This document shows positions 42,907-52,508 of a DNA stretch of 64,000 bases, piece by piece. The DNA comes from Paenibacillus sp. 1_12 (GTDB taxonomy: Bacteria; Bacillota; Bacilli; Paenibacillales; NBRC-103111). The stretch spans positions 248,001 to 312,000 of the forward strand of contig NZ_FOTE01000006.1 of the NCBI RefSeq assembly GCF_900114475.1. The letters run 5' to 3'. Every line of letters starts with the position of its first letter. The first letter of the stretch is position 1. The position numbers and the translations under genes are program-made. The notes under the pieces were generated by a model. It was not told the origin of the DNA. It searched no databases and was given only the letters and a program-made list of their open reading frames with translations.

Positions 42907-45900
42907 ATGGAGATGGAAATGGAGAAAAAGAAACTTACAGCATGGCATGTAATATGGAGTATTGTCAAATATACGCTTATCAGCATCAAGTGGATACTAA
43001 TCATTTGCGTAATTGCCGGATTTTTGGGAGGCGGCGCGGCATTTGGTTATATCTCCGCACTCGTCAAAGATGAACCTATTCGGAGTAAAGAATCAATGAC
43101 CGCGCAGGTACAGGAAAATGCACTTTCAGGCTTTGTTTATTTCAATGATGGTTCCATTATCGGACAGCTGCGTGGGGAAGAAGATCGGCTTATGGCCAAA
43201 CTCGAAGACATTCCTCCACAAGTTATTGATGCCGTCTTTGCCATTGAAGACAAAAATTTCTACGAGCACTACGGAATTGACTTTAAAGGAACCGCAAGAG
43301 CTATTTATCAAAAGCTGATGAGGCAAGATGTTCAAACAGGAGGCAGTACGATAACACAGCAGCTCGCACGGCGTGTGTTTTTGACGTTAGACCGCGAGGA
43401 TAGCCGAAAAGCCAAAGAAATCTTTTTGGCCATGCGGATGGAGCGTCTGATGTCCAAAGATGAAATCCTGCTCGCCTACTTGAATAAAATCCCGTATGGA
43501 AACGGTTCGTCCGGTTACAATGCTTATGGGATTAAAGCCGCAGCTAAAGGAATTTTCAATATCAGCGATCTGAAGGAACTCAACATTGCCCAAGCCGCTT
43601 ATTTAGCCGGTGTCCCTCAGCTTCCCAGCAATTATTCTGCATTTTCGAGTAAAGGACAATTTGACGGGGCTGCATTCAAACGCGCCACTGTGAGACAACA
43701 ACTTGTGCTCAGGCGGATGCTGGAAGAAAATAAGATCAATCAGCAGCAATATCAGGAAGCATTGGATTTTGACCTGCAAGGCTCTTTGGCAGAGCCGGTT
43801 AAAAAAGCATACTCCACCTATCCATATCTGATGATTGAAATGGAAAAGGCGGCAGCTAAAGCGATCCTGTCTGTACAGAATCCGAAGCTGAGTGCACAGC
43901 CTGATTCCGATGCTTACAATGAAGCTTTGAGAAATACCCAGTCCCAGTTAGGTCGGGCAGGCTACAAGATTTATACGACACTCGACAAAGACATTTACGA
44001 GTCTATGCGCGATATTGCAGAGAATCCAGACAATTTCACTCCGAAAGACCCTGTTAAGGGTACTGAGCAAATCGGGGCCGTTATGATGGATTCCAAAAGC
44101 GGAGCCATTCTTGGAATGATGGAAGGCCGCGACTTCTTCGAAGAGCAGATGAATCACGCTACACAGGCTTACCGTCAACCAGGCTCGGCAATGAAGCCAA
44201 TTGCTGCTTTCATTCCGGCAATGGAGAAAGGCGCCTTACAGCCAGGATCGATTATTGACGATGTCCCTCTTCTCTTAAAAGACCGAGGCAGCTATCACAT
44301 ACCTGAGAATTGGGATAACCAGTTCCATGGTTTAATTACTGCACGCAGAGCCTTTAATCAATCCTACAATATACCTGCTATCAAGGTATTTTTGGATATT
44401 GTCGGAATAGAAAATGCCTGGGATTTAGCCAAAAAAATGGGCATTACATCCATTGCTAAAGAAGATTACTCAGCACAAACCGGAGTTATTGGCGGGATGC
44501 GCAATGGGGTTTCAGTCAAGGAATTGACGAACGCATACAACACGATCTCCAATAAGGGTGTTCATAATGAAGCGTTCATGATACAACAAATAACCGATTC
44601 TAATGGTAAGGTTATTTATGAGCATCAGGCAAAGCCAACAGCTTTATTCTCCGAACAAACCGCCTATCTAATGACAGATATGATGCGAACGGTTGTGACG
44701 GCGGGTACAGCTACAGATTTGATGAGCAAATTTAAGCAATATGGGAAAATTGCCATTGTTGGTAAAACGGGCTCCACTCAGGACGATGCAGATGCTTGGT
44801 TTATGGGCTATACGCCAGATATTACATTAGGGGTCTGGGCCGGATATGATTCTCCTGTTCACAAATTAAGTACCCGTACAGGGGGGACCTCGCGTGCCAA
44901 AAACATCTGGGCGTTAGTCATGAATGATGCGATAAGTAAAAAACCTGAATATTTTCCGACTAAGACATTCAAACGACCGGACAATATAGTGGAAATGACG
45001 GTTTCCGGTTATTCAGGAAAGATTCCCAGTGAAGCTTCATCCAAGTCAGGGAAGCTAGTCACGGATTTATTCAACAGGAAGTACATCCCTACTACTGAGG
45101 ACAATGTATTTTTAAATTTATCCATCATCCCATTTAATGGAATTAACTACATTGCACAGGAGTCAACGCCAGCCGAATTCGTGAAAGAGAAAACGGTGAT
45201 TAAACGCGAAAAATCGGTTAGTGGAATTTTAAAACAAATTCAAGAAATCATGGAAAAGGTCTCGCCAGATCGCCGTCATTCCATAGATCATTATCGTCCT
45301 ATAGATTATGATGATGATGCTCCTACCGAGATTGATCCGCGAGTTGATGATGGCAAGCCACCTGTATCACCGATTACGGTTGTTGCAACTCGCAGTGGCG
45401 ATACAAGCGTTATTACATTTCAAGCTAGCAGTAGTCCAGATACAATTGGCTATCGTCTGTACCGTTCTCTTAATCGGGGGCCATTCGAGCGTCTAAGTGG
45501 AAAAATTACTTTTGCAGGCGAAGAAACCAAATTTACGGATCAGGCTGCAGGTAATGGTGTGTTCGGATATTATGTAACCGCTGTGGATGTAGCAGGAAAA
45601 GAATCAACACCCAGCAAGGCTTCCTTTACAGATGGTTCTATAATCGATACATTGATGCTTGTACCGAATGAGACAGGCGCAATGTTGCCTCCTCCTTTGA
45701 CTGGCAGTCCTACAGGAGGAAACACAGGCACTAATGGAACTGGAGGCACAGGTACACCAGGAACAGGTACCAATAATGGCTCTGCACCAGGGACGAATAC
45801 GGGAGCGACTCCTAATACTAATACACCGAGTCAGGGAGACTCTTCATCTTCGCCAGGTCCGGCAGTTACTGTACCTGAGACACCAACAGGAATGGCAATC

Positions 45901-46140
45901 AAAACTGTCGAAGCCGGATTAACCATAAGCTGGAAAGCCAACCCAGCCAAAGACAAGGTTAAGCAGTACACCATTTTTTACAGTGACAAAGAAACAGGTA
46001 CTTTCAACAAGCTTGGTACTATCACCAGCGGTACGGAATTCCGATATTATGCAGCAGTTTATGATGGCTTCTATAAGATAACGGCTACTAACGAATTAGG
46101 TGAATCTAAGCAGTCAGCTGCAGTCAGATTTAAAAAATAA
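42907..46140 (+). CDS. Class A penicillin-binding protein (PBP1A-type) with FN3-like tail
   Basis: Bifunctional peptidoglycan synthase of 1077 residues. One N-terminal membrane anchor (about 20-50) is followed by a GT51 transglycosylase (EDKNFYEHYGIDFKGTARA, GGSTITQQLARR) and a transpeptidase with SxxK in GSAMKPI, SxN in SYN (FNQSYNIPA) and KTG in GKTGST. The C-terminal part has two fibronectin-III-like domains (about 815-900 and 995-1077) joined by a roughly 80-residue linker of Gly, Thr, Asn and Pro. The ATG has GGGAGG 13 nt upstream; in-frame ATGs follow at codons 3 and 5. Confidence 0.95.
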   Translation: MEMEMEKKKLTAWHVIWSIVKYTLISIKWILIICVIAGFLGGGAAFGYISALVKDEPIRSKESMTAQVQENALSGFVYFNDGSIIGQLRGEEDRLMAKLEDIPPQVIDAVFAIEDKNFYEHYGIDFKGTARAIYQKLMRQDVQTGGSTITQQLARRVFLTLDREDSRKAKEIFLAMRMERLMSKDEILLAYLNKIPYGNGSSGYNAYGIKAAAKGIFNISDLKELNIAQAAYLAGVPQLPSNYSAFSSKGQFDGAAFKRATVRQQLVLRRMLEENKINQQQYQEALDFDLQGSLAEPVKKAYSTYPYLMIEMEKAAAKAILSVQNPKLSAQPDSDAYNEALRNTQSQLGRAGYKIYTTLDKDIYESMRDIAENPDNFTPKDPVKGTEQIGAVMMDSKSGAILGMMEGRDFFEEQMNHATQAYRQPGSAMKPIAAFIPAMEKGALQPGSIIDDVPLLLKDRGSYHIPENWDNQFHGLITARRAFNQSYNIPAIKVFLDIVGIENAWDLAKKMGITSIAKEDYSAQTGVIGGMRNGVSVKELTNAYNTISNKGVHNEAFMIQQITDSNGKVIYEHQAKPTALFSEQTAYLMTDMMRTVVTAGTATDLMSKFKQYGKIAIVGKTGSTQDDADAWFMGYTPDITLGVWAGYDSPVHKLSTRTGGTSRAKNIWALVMNDAISKKPEYFPTKTFKRPDNIVEMTVSGYSGKIPSEASSKSGKLVTDLFNRKYIPTTEDNVFLNLSIIPFNGINYIAQESTPAEFVKEKTVIKREKSVSGILKQIQEIMEKVSPDRRHSIDHYRPIDYDDDAPTEIDPRVDDGKPPVSPITVVATRSGDTSVITFQASSSPDTIGYRLYRSLNRGPFERLSGKITFAGEETKFTDQAAGNGVFGYYVTAVDVAGKESTPSKASFTDGSIIDTLMLVPNETGAMLPPPLTGSPTGGNTGTNGTGGTGTPGTGTNNGSAPGTNTGATPNTNTPSQGDSSSSPGPAVTVPETPTGMAIKTVEAGLTISWKANPAKDKVKQYTIFYSDKETGTFNKLGTITSGTEFRYYAAVYDGFYKITATNELGESKQSAAVRFKK

Positions 46141-46150
46141 TGATAAGAAT

Positions 46151-46209
46151 AAACACCCTCTCGTGATCGATGTTCATCTGGATGAACGTTTGATCATGAG
46201 AGGGTGTTT
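46151..46209. terminator. Bidirectional terminator between the PBP and acsA
   Basis: Long stem: AAACACCCTCTC (46151-46162) pairs with GAGAGGGTGTTT (46198-46209), with inner TGATC/GTTCATC pairs. Serves two converging genes. Confidence 0.9.
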
Positions 46210-46242
46210 TATTGTAAACTGCACTGCAGCAGCCAATTATGT

Positions 46243-47967
46243 TTAATCTTCTATCGTTGATAAGTCTCCAGTAGGCAGATTGAGTTCCCAAGCTTTGAGT
46301 ACACGACGCATGATTTTTCCGCTGCGTGTTTTGGGAAGCTTATCTTTAAACTCAATTTCGCGAGGCGCTGCATGAGCAGACAGCCCTTCTTTTACGAACT
46401 TGGAAATTTCCGCTTTTAATTCATCGGAGGCCGTATAACCTTCACGTAATGCAATGAAAGCTTTAATAATCTCGCCGCGCATCGGATCAGGCTTACCTAT
46501 CACTCCTGCTTCAGCGACAGCCGGATGCTCAACCAGCTTGCTTTCCACTTCGAACGGACCTACCCGCTCCCCCGCGGTATTAATTACATCATCCACTCGA
46601 CCTTGAAACCAAAAGTATCCATCTTCATCATAATAAGCCGAATCACCTGAAATATACCAACCTGGGATTCGGAAGTATTCTTCAAATTTGGCCGGGTTGT
46701 TCCAGATCTTACGCATCATCGAAGGCCAAGGCGTCTTAATTGCCAAATTACCCATCCTGTATGGAGGAAGTATATTTCCGGAATCATCGACAATCGATGC
46801 TTCTACACCAGGAAGCGGCTTGCCCATAGAACCTGGACGTATGGCCATGCACGGGTAATTGCAAATTAATTGTCCACCGGTCTCTGTCATCCACCATGTA
46901 TCGTGAATACGTTGGTTGTAAACCTTTAACCCCCATCGAACCACTTCAGGATTTAACGGCTCTCCTACGCTAAGTACATGTCGAAGCTTAGATAAATCAA
47001 AGCTTGTGGAAACTTCATCCCCAGCTCCCATCAGCATTCTAAAGGCCGTCGGAGCACTGTACCAAACCGTTACACCGTATTTTTCCAATGTACGATACCA
47101 GTCCTGGGGACTGAAACGACCGCCGCGAATAACATTAGTAGCTCCGTTCAACCAAGGTCCAAATATACCATAAGAGGTACCCGTTACCCAGCCTGGATCA
47201 GCAGTACACCAATATACATCTGTTTCCTGCAAATCTAGCACTACACGACCAGTATAATAATGCTGCAGCATTGCATTATGCGCATGAAATACACCTTTGG
47301 GCTTGCCTGTAGAGCCTGAAGTGTAATGAATCAATAAACCATCCTCGCGGTCTACCCACTCGATATCCAACTGATCAGAAGCTTGTGCCATTTCCTTATG
47401 GAAATCCACTTGTCCCTCGGATAACTCAAGATTGTCTCCAACAATAATAATATGCTTTAAATCCGGCAGCTCAGCTACAGGAATTCTCGATACAAGCTGA
47501 GGTGTTGTCACAATAGCAATCGCACTGCTATCCTGAAGCCGATCTCTTACTGCGGTTTCCATAAAGGCTTCAAACAGAGGTCCCACCACTGTACCTACCT
47601 TGATCGCGCCAAGTAAAGCAAAATAAAGCTCAGGTGTGCGCGGCATGAAAATAAATACACGTTCTCCCTTGGCTATGCCCAATTTACGAAGCACGTTACC
47701 AAACCGATTGGATTGCTCTTTCATCTGTTGGTATGTGTAGGATACTTCACGCTTGTCATCGCTGTAATGAAGAGCAATTTTATTCTTTCTGGAAGACTCG
47801 GCGTGTTTGTCAATGGCCTCATATGCGGCATTTACATTTCCAGTTGTCGACCACGAAAACTGTTGTTCAATCTGTTCCCAGCTGAAATTCGCACGTTCTT
47901 GCTCATAATTTTTCATATTCGAAGATGTGGAAACGGCTTCAATACTCTCAATATTCGTATGATCCAT
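46243..47967 (-). CDS. acsA: Acetyl-CoA synthetase
   Basis: AMP-forming acetate-CoA ligase of 574 residues. Adenylation motifs: YTSGSTGKPKGV, TWWMTETGG, YISGDSAYYDEDGYFWFQGR, and the C-terminal catalytic lysine in TRSGKIMRR, the residue that AcuA acetylates in relatives. The ATG at 47967 follows CAGGAGGCACTTGCT. The acuA and acuC genes are divergent. A cre-like site and extended -10 lie upstream, fitting carbon catabolite repression. Confidence 0.96.
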   Translation of the reverse strand: MDHTNIESIEAVSTSSNMKNYEQERANFSWEQIEQQFSWSTTGNVNAAYEAIDKHAESSRKNKIALHYSDDKREVSYTYQQMKEQSNRFGNVLRKLGIAKGERVFIFMPRTPELYFALLGAIKVGTVVGPLFEAFMETAVRDRLQDSSAIAIVTTPQLVSRIPVAELPDLKHIIIVGDNLELSEGQVDFHKEMAQASDQLDIEWVDREDGLLIHYTSGSTGKPKGVFHAHNAMLQHYYTGRVVLDLQETDVYWCTADPGWVTGTSYGIFGPWLNGATNVIRGGRFSPQDWYRTLEKYGVTVWYSAPTAFRMLMGAGDEVSTSFDLSKLRHVLSVGEPLNPEVVRWGLKVYNQRIHDTWWMTETGGQLICNYPCMAIRPGSMGKPLPGVEASIVDDSGNILPPYRMGNLAIKTPWPSMMRKIWNNPAKFEEYFRIPGWYISGDSAYYDEDGYFWFQGRVDDVINTAGERVGPFEVESKLVEHPAVAEAGVIGKPDPMRGEIIKAFIALREGYTASDELKAEISKFVKEGLSAHAAPREIEFKDKLPKTRSGKIMRRVLKAWELNLPTGDLSTIED

Positions 47968-48002
47968 AGCAAGTGCCTCCTGAATTTTAACAATTGATCT
48001 CG

Positions 48003-48016
48003 ATAAAACGCTTACA
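48003..48016 (-). promoter_or_regulatory. Candidate cre (CcpA) site in the acsA leader
   Basis: TGTAAGCGTTTTAT on the minus strand matches the first ten positions of the cre consensus (TGWAANCGNT). It lies downstream of the predicted acsA start point, the position used for roadblock repression in Bacillus acsA. The ccpA gene is 4.5 kb away. Confidence 0.6.
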
Positions 48017-48064
48017 AGCCCTTTATCGAACCTTAAACAAACCGATAGCATTAATACAATGGCT

Positions 48065-48070
48065 ATTATA
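48065..48070 (-). promoter_or_regulatory. Extended -10 of acsA
   Basis: Minus strand: TGG followed directly by TATAAT (48070-48065), about 97 nt before the acsA ATG; no good -35. Confidence 0.5.
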
Positions 48071-48174
48071 CCATATCCCGTTTTATCCGACTAACTCTTC
48101 TTGCACATTAATTTTGGATATCCTTCTCGAACCTTTTATGCTGAACCAGACGACTTCCAAGAAGTTAGCGCACA

Positions 48175-48183
48175 TGCTATAAT
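48175..48183 (+). promoter_or_regulatory. Extended -10 of acuA
   Basis: TGC followed directly by TATAAT (48178-48183), about 55 nt before the acuA ATG. Confidence 0.5.
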
Positions 48184-48238
48184 CTGCGATATGGTACCCT
48201 ATGAATCTCGCTTTATCCTCTGAAAGGAGAAGAACGGC

Positions 48239-48874
48239 ATGCAGCATATAAAAATATACCATTCGCAGCTTGTTTCAAGCAGCAATTCTTCTTCAATTGT
48301 TGTTGAAGGCCCTGTTCCACCTGAACAATTAGCTCAATACCGGATGCATCCCGATCTGGATGCGTTTCGGCGCCCTCCTGAGCAGTTCATTGCTCTGGTT
48401 GAAATCGCTGAGCTTCCAGAAGGCCGAATCATCGTATCCAGGATTGAAGATCTGATCATTGGTTATGTAACCTTTCATTATGCAGACGAAATGGAACGCT
48501 GGTCGCAAGGTCATATGGAGGATTTAGTAGAATTGGGAGCTATCGAGGTCGCGGATGATTATCGCGGGCTTGGACTCGGAAAACGTATGATCCGTCTTGC
48601 CTTCGAGGATGGGCAGCTGGAAAATGTCATTACGTTTACTACTGAATATTATTGGCACTGGGACTTGGAAAAAAGCGGGTTGAATGTGTGGGATTACCGT
48701 AAAATGATGGAAAAGCTGATGCAGAGTGTAAATATGGTCTGGTTTGCAACAGATGATCCAGAAATATGCTCACACCCCGCAAACTGTTTGATGGTCCGAG
48801 TAGGTAAACTGGTGCCTCTAGCATCTGTCGAGCAGTTCGATCGTGTCCGATTTCAACAACGTTTTATGTACTGA
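48239..48874 (+). CDS. acuA: GNAT-family protein acetyltransferase AcuA
   Basis: Protein of 211 residues that acetylates the catalytic lysine of acetyl-CoA synthetase and inactivates it in Bacillus. The GNAT acetyl-CoA-binding motif A is YRGLGLGKRMIRLAF (about 103-117). The ATG follows AAAGGAGAAGAACGGC. It is divergent from acsA and 24 nt ahead of acuC. Confidence 0.93.
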   Translation: MQHIKIYHSQLVSSSNSSSIVVEGPVPPEQLAQYRMHPDLDAFRRPPEQFIALVEIAELPEGRIIVSRIEDLIIGYVTFHYADEMERWSQGHMEDLVELGAIEVADDYRGLGLGKRMIRLAFEDGQLENVITFTTEYYWHWDLEKSGLNVWDYRKMMEKLMQSVNMVWFATDDPEICSHPANCLMVRVGKLVPLASVEQFDRVRFQQRFMY

Positions 48875-48898
48875 TTGTATCCATACCCGGGGGCGTAA

Positions 48899-50080
48899 AT
48901 GATGACGAATCCAGCTATTTTTATTTATGATGAAAGTGAAACGGAATATCGCTTTAATGAGGATCATCCCTTCAATCCAAAGCGGCTGATGCTGACAGTT
49001 GACTTGCTCCGCAGTCTGGATACGCTGCCGAAACAAACGATATTATCACCTTCCGCAGCCCTCGACGAACAGTTGTTAGCCGTACACAGCGCTGACTACA
49101 TAGACGAAGTAAAATTACTGAGTGAGGATGTGCCGAATGCGGAGGCTATTAAACAGGCGAGCCGATACGGACTTGATACGGAGGACACACCTTTTTTTCG
49201 AGGTATGCATACCATAACCTCCACCGTGGTCGGAGGCTCCTTGCTGGCTGTCGATACAGTGATGAGCGGTCGCTCGGAGCATGCCCTGCACTTGGGAGGT
49301 GGACTCCATCATGCATTATCTAACAAGGGTGCCGGCTTCTGTGTGTACAACGATGCTTCCGTAGCGATTGAGTATGCGAAGAAAAAATATGGCGCCCGTG
49401 TGCTATATATAGATACGGATGTTCATCACGGAGATGGCGTACAGTGGAGCTTTTACACCGACCCGGACGTTTGCACCGTATCTATTCATGAAACCGGAAA
49501 ATATTTGTTTCCCGGGACTGGAGCTGTTAATGAAAGAGGCGAAGGCATTGCCTTCGGAACCTGTATTAATATACCCGTTGAGCCTTATACCGAGGATGCC
49601 TCTTGGCTGGAATGTCTGGATGAGGTTCTTAACAAGGCTATCGATCATTTCAAGCCCGACTTAATTGTGTCCCAGCATGGCTGTGATGCCCATGCTTATG
49701 ATCCCTTGTCCCACATCCATTGCAGCATGAACATTTATAAAGCAATGCCGCGGCTGATCCATCAGCTTGCCCATCAATATTGTAAGGGGCGTTGGGTAGC
49801 TCTTGGCGGTGGCGGCTATGACATCTGGCGGGTCGTTCCACGCGCGTGGAGCCTTCTCTGGCTCGAAATGAACGACCATCCGCTGATTAAGCAGATTGAG
49901 CTGGACCCCGCATTGGGGCTGCCTTCAGCATGGCTCACGCAATGGCAAAACGAGTGCCCAGTCGAACTGCCGACTACTTGGCTTGATTCAACAGATGAGT
50001 GGGATCCCATGCCTCGTCGTCAAGAAATCACATTAAAAAACCGTCATATTAAAGAAATAGCTGCGCTTTATTTGCCTTGA
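48899..50080 (+). CDS. acuC: AcuC, acetoin-utilisation deacetylase
   Basis: Class I histone-deacetylase-like enzyme of 393 residues that reactivates acetylated acetyl-CoA synthetase in Bacillus. Zinc and catalytic motifs: GGGLHHALSNKGAGFCVYND, YIDTDVHHGDGVQ, VSQHGCDAHAYDPL and ALGGGGYD. The double ATG at 48899 follows GGGGGCGTAA. Bacillus has acuB (CBS plus ACT domains) between acuA and acuC; here the 24-nt gap leaves no room for it. Confidence 0.95.
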   Translation: MMTNPAIFIYDESETEYRFNEDHPFNPKRLMLTVDLLRSLDTLPKQTILSPSAALDEQLLAVHSADYIDEVKLLSEDVPNAEAIKQASRYGLDTEDTPFFRGMHTITSTVVGGSLLAVDTVMSGRSEHALHLGGGLHHALSNKGAGFCVYNDASVAIEYAKKKYGARVLYIDTDVHHGDGVQWSFYTDPDVCTVSIHETGKYLFPGTGAVNERGEGIAFGTCINIPVEPYTEDASWLECLDEVLNKAIDHFKPDLIVSQHGCDAHAYDPLSHIHCSMNIYKAMPRLIHQLAHQYCKGRWVALGGGGYDIWRVVPRAWSLLWLEMNDHPLIKQIELDPALGLPSAWLTQWQNECPVELPTTWLDSTDEWDPMPRRQEITLKNRHIKEIAALYLP

Positions 50081-50181
50081 TCAAGAGTATGCTGAGTCTG
50101 TCATCATCGTTAACGACTCTTCTGATTGGTGAAGTTTAGAGCGAATCCTATCTTGTAGCTTCCTTGTTTATTTAGACAAAT

Positions 50182-50219
50182 AAGCCCGCCTTCCATAAAA
50201 CATGGAAGCGGGCTTTTGT
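50182..50219. terminator. Terminator between acuC and glyS
   Basis: AAGCCCGC (50182-50189) pairs with GCGGGCTT (50208-50215) with inner TTCCAT/ATGGAA; T-rich on both sides. Confidence 0.88.
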
Positions 50220-50240
50220 ACTTCATTGTATTCGTATCCT

Positions 50241-51623
50241 TTAAAACTGGATTTTTTCCTCAATAAACGCCTTCAGCTCGCTGATCGGCATTCTCGTTTG
50301 TTCCATGGAATCGCGGTGACGTACAGTCACTTGACCATCCTGCTCAGAGTCAAAGTCGTAGGTAATGCAGAATGGTGTCCCAATCTCATCGTGACGACGA
50401 TATCTTTTGCCAATTGATCCTGCTTCATCATAATCAACCATGAAATGTTTGGAAAGGTCGCCAAACACTTTCTGTGCACCCTCTGAGAGCTTTTTGGACA
50501 ATGGGAACACAGCAGCCTTAATCGGTGCAAGAGCAGGATGGAAACGCAGTACAGTCCGGCTGTCATCGCCTTCAAGCTGCTGCTCTTCGTAAGCATCAAT
50601 CAAAAATGCCAAGGTGACTCGGTCAGCACCAAGCGACGGCTCGATACAATAAGGTACATAGCGGTCACTGCTCTCTTGGTCGATATAATTAAAATCCTCG
50701 CCCGAGTGCTGCATATGCTGCTTCAGATCGTAATCTGTACGGTCTGCAATCCCCCACAGCTCTCCCCATCCAAACGGAAATTTAAACTCGATATCTGACG
50801 TTGCATTACTGTAATGGGACAGCTCATCATCAGAATGATCTCTCATACGGATGTTGTTTTCGTTAAGGCCAAGATTAAGCAGCCATTGGAAACAGTAGCT
50901 TCTCCAGTATTCAAACCATTGCATATCTTCGCCAGGCTTACAGAAAAATTCAAGCTCCATTTGCTCAAACTCACGGGTACGGAATGTAAAATTGCCTGGT
51001 GTAATTTCATTACGGAAGCTTTTACCGATTTGTCCGATACCAAACGGCAGCTTCTTTCTCATCGTACGCTGTACGTTTTTGAAATTAACGAAGATACCTT
51101 GTGCAGTTTCAGGACGCATGTAGACAACGTTCGAGCTGGCTTCGGTTACACCCTGGAATGTTTTGAACATCAGGTTGAACTGACGGATTTCCGTGTAATC
51201 AAAAGCTCCGCAATCGGGACATACAATATGGTGCTCGACCATCAAAGCAGCCATCTGATCGAAAGACAAACCGTCTACAACCATTTCAATCCCTTTTGCA
51301 TCTAATGCATTTTCAATAATTTTATCCGCGCGATGGCGTGATTTACATTGTTTACAGTCGATCATAGGATCATTAAAGTTGCCCACATGACCTGATGCCA
51401 CCCATGCTTGTGGATTCATCAGAATAGCCGCATCCAAACCAACGTTGAATGGAGACTCTTGAATAAACTTTTTCCACCAAGCTTTTTTAATGTTATTTTT
51501 CAATTCAACACCTAATGGGCCGTAATCCCAAGTGTTAGCTAATCCACCATATATCTCTGATCCCGGAAAAATAAAACCTCTATGCTTAGCTAATGCTACA
51601 ACCTGATCCATGCTAACTGTCAT
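50241..51623 (-). CDS. glyS: Glycyl-tRNA synthetase, single-chain alpha2 type
   Basis: Class II synthetase of 460 residues of the eukaryote/archaeal-like form, not the GlyQ/GlyS pair of Bacillus subtilis. Features are [20 protein letters not shown], zinc cysteines CKQC and CPDC, class II motif 2 [21 protein letters not shown] and motif 3 [10 protein letters not shown], plus a C-terminal anticodon-binding domain. The ATG at 51623 follows GAAGGAGAGAACG. It lies 24 nt after mtnN, and I see no glycine T-box, so it depends on the mtnN promoter. Confidence 0.97.
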   Translation of the reverse strand: MTVSMDQVVALAKHRGFIFPGSEIYGGLANTWDYGPLGVELKNNIKKAWWKKFIQESPFNVGLDAAILMNPQAWVASGHVGNFNDPMIDCKQCKSRHRADKIIENALDAKGIEMVVDGLSFDQMAALMVEHHIVCPDCGAFDYTEIRQFNLMFKTFQGVTEASSNVVYMRPETAQGIFVNFKNVQRTMRKKLPFGIGQIGKSFRNEITPGNFTFRTREFEQMELEFFCKPGEDMQWFEYWRSYCFQWLLNLGLNENNIRMRDHSDDELSHYSNATSDIEFKFPFGWGELWGIADRTDYDLKQHMQHSGEDFNYIDQESSDRYVPYCIEPSLGADRVTLAFLIDAYEEQQLEGDDSRTVLRFHPALAPIKAAVFPLSKKLSEGAQKVFGDLSKHFMVDYDEAGSIGKRYRRHDEIGTPFCITYDFDSEQDGQVTVRHRDSMEQTRMPISELKAFIEEKIQF

Positions 51624-51647
51624 GATTCGTTCTCTCCTTCAATATGA

Positions 51648-52349
51648 TTACAAATGCTTCAGCATATGATCGACAATTCGGTATGAATTCTCAGATGCCT
51701 GCACCGTAAATTGTGCAAAATTCACTTCTGCCGATCCATCGGCTTTATCCGACATCGAACGGATCACGACCTGCGGGATGCTGTTCATTGCACATACCTG
51801 CGCAACGGCGGCGCCTTCCATTTCTGTACACGCCCCCTGCAGCTCACTATAAAGCTTGGCAACGGTGTCTCGGCTGGCGATAAACTGATCACCTGACAAC
51901 ACTCTGCCTACTAGAGCACGTCCTGGAAACAGCTCGTTGCTAGCATCCAAGGCTGCTTTCTTGAGACGTTCATCCGATACAAACAAGGAGCTTTCTTCAT
52001 ATGGAATCGTTCCACGGGGAAATCCCAATGCAGTAACATCCATATCATGCTGCATCAACTCTGATGAAATGACGATATCTCCAACATTTAATTCCGGATG
52101 AACAGCCCCTGCAACTCCTGTGAAAATAATCGAATCGACTCCATACGTATCAATCAATATCTGAGTGGTCACAGCAGCATTGACCTTGCCAACACCCGAT
52201 TTGCAGAGCACGACTCGTTGGTTATGAAAGAGCCCCTCCAGAAATTGAATATGGGCTTTCTCTGTAGTCTCAACCTGCTCCATATGCTCCAAAAATAATG
52301 CAATTTCTTCTTTCATTGCGCCTATAATGCCAATTTTCCCATAAGACAA
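51648..52349 (-). CDS. mtnN: 5'-methylthioadenosine/S-adenosylhomocysteine nucleosidase
   Basis: Cleaves MTA and SAH in the methyl cycle; 233 residues. Family sequence: IGIIGAMKEEI at the start, TGVAGAVHPELNVGDIVIS, CTEMEGAAVAQ and VIRSMSDKADG with the catalytic Asp. The start is TTG at 52349, with AGGAGG 8 nt upstream. Its 146-nt leader has hairpin potential (see findings). Confidence 0.96.
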   Translation of the reverse strand: MSYGKIGIIGAMKEEIALFLEHMEQVETTEKAHIQFLEGLFHNQRVVLCKSGVGKVNAAVTTQILIDTYGVDSIIFTGVAGAVHPELNVGDIVISSELMQHDMDVTALGFPRGTIPYEESSLFVSDERLKKAALDASNELFPGRALVGRVLSGDQFIASRDTVAKLYSELQGACTEMEGAAVAQVCAMNSIPQVVIRSMSDKADGSAEVNFAQFTVQASENSYRIVDHMLKHL

Positions 52350-52487
52350 GCAGGTATCCTCCTAAAAAAGTATTGCCGTTAACCTGGCAGTAACTTGTAT
52401 GGTTCCGGTAAAGCCAAGCTTCCCGTCTTAGTTCCCGGAGCAGCAACGCTTATTCATTGAACTCACTAATCCCCATAAAAAGAAAGA
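52350..52487 (-). promoter_or_regulatory. Structured mtnN leader, role unknown
   Basis: Minus-strand leader with an 8-bp imperfect stem GCTCCGGG/CCGGAACC and, just before AGGAGG, a TACTGCC / GGCAATA stem followed by TTTTTT. It resembles a weak attenuator. I compared it by eye with S-box, T-box, preQ1 and fluoride switches and saw no match. Confidence 0.35.
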
Positions 52488-52508
52488 GGCTCATATTAGA
52501 GATGAGCC
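52488..52508 (-). terminator. Terminator at the end of ccpA
   Basis: GGCTCAT/ATGAGCC 7-bp stem (52502-52508, 52488-52494) spanning the ccpA stop, followed by TCTTTCTTTTT. Confidence 0.75.

Noticed and set aside
51624-51647. Glycine T-box upstream of glyS
   Set aside because: The gap is 24 nt, and the mtnN leader lacks the GGTGG-ACC-GCG T-box core.
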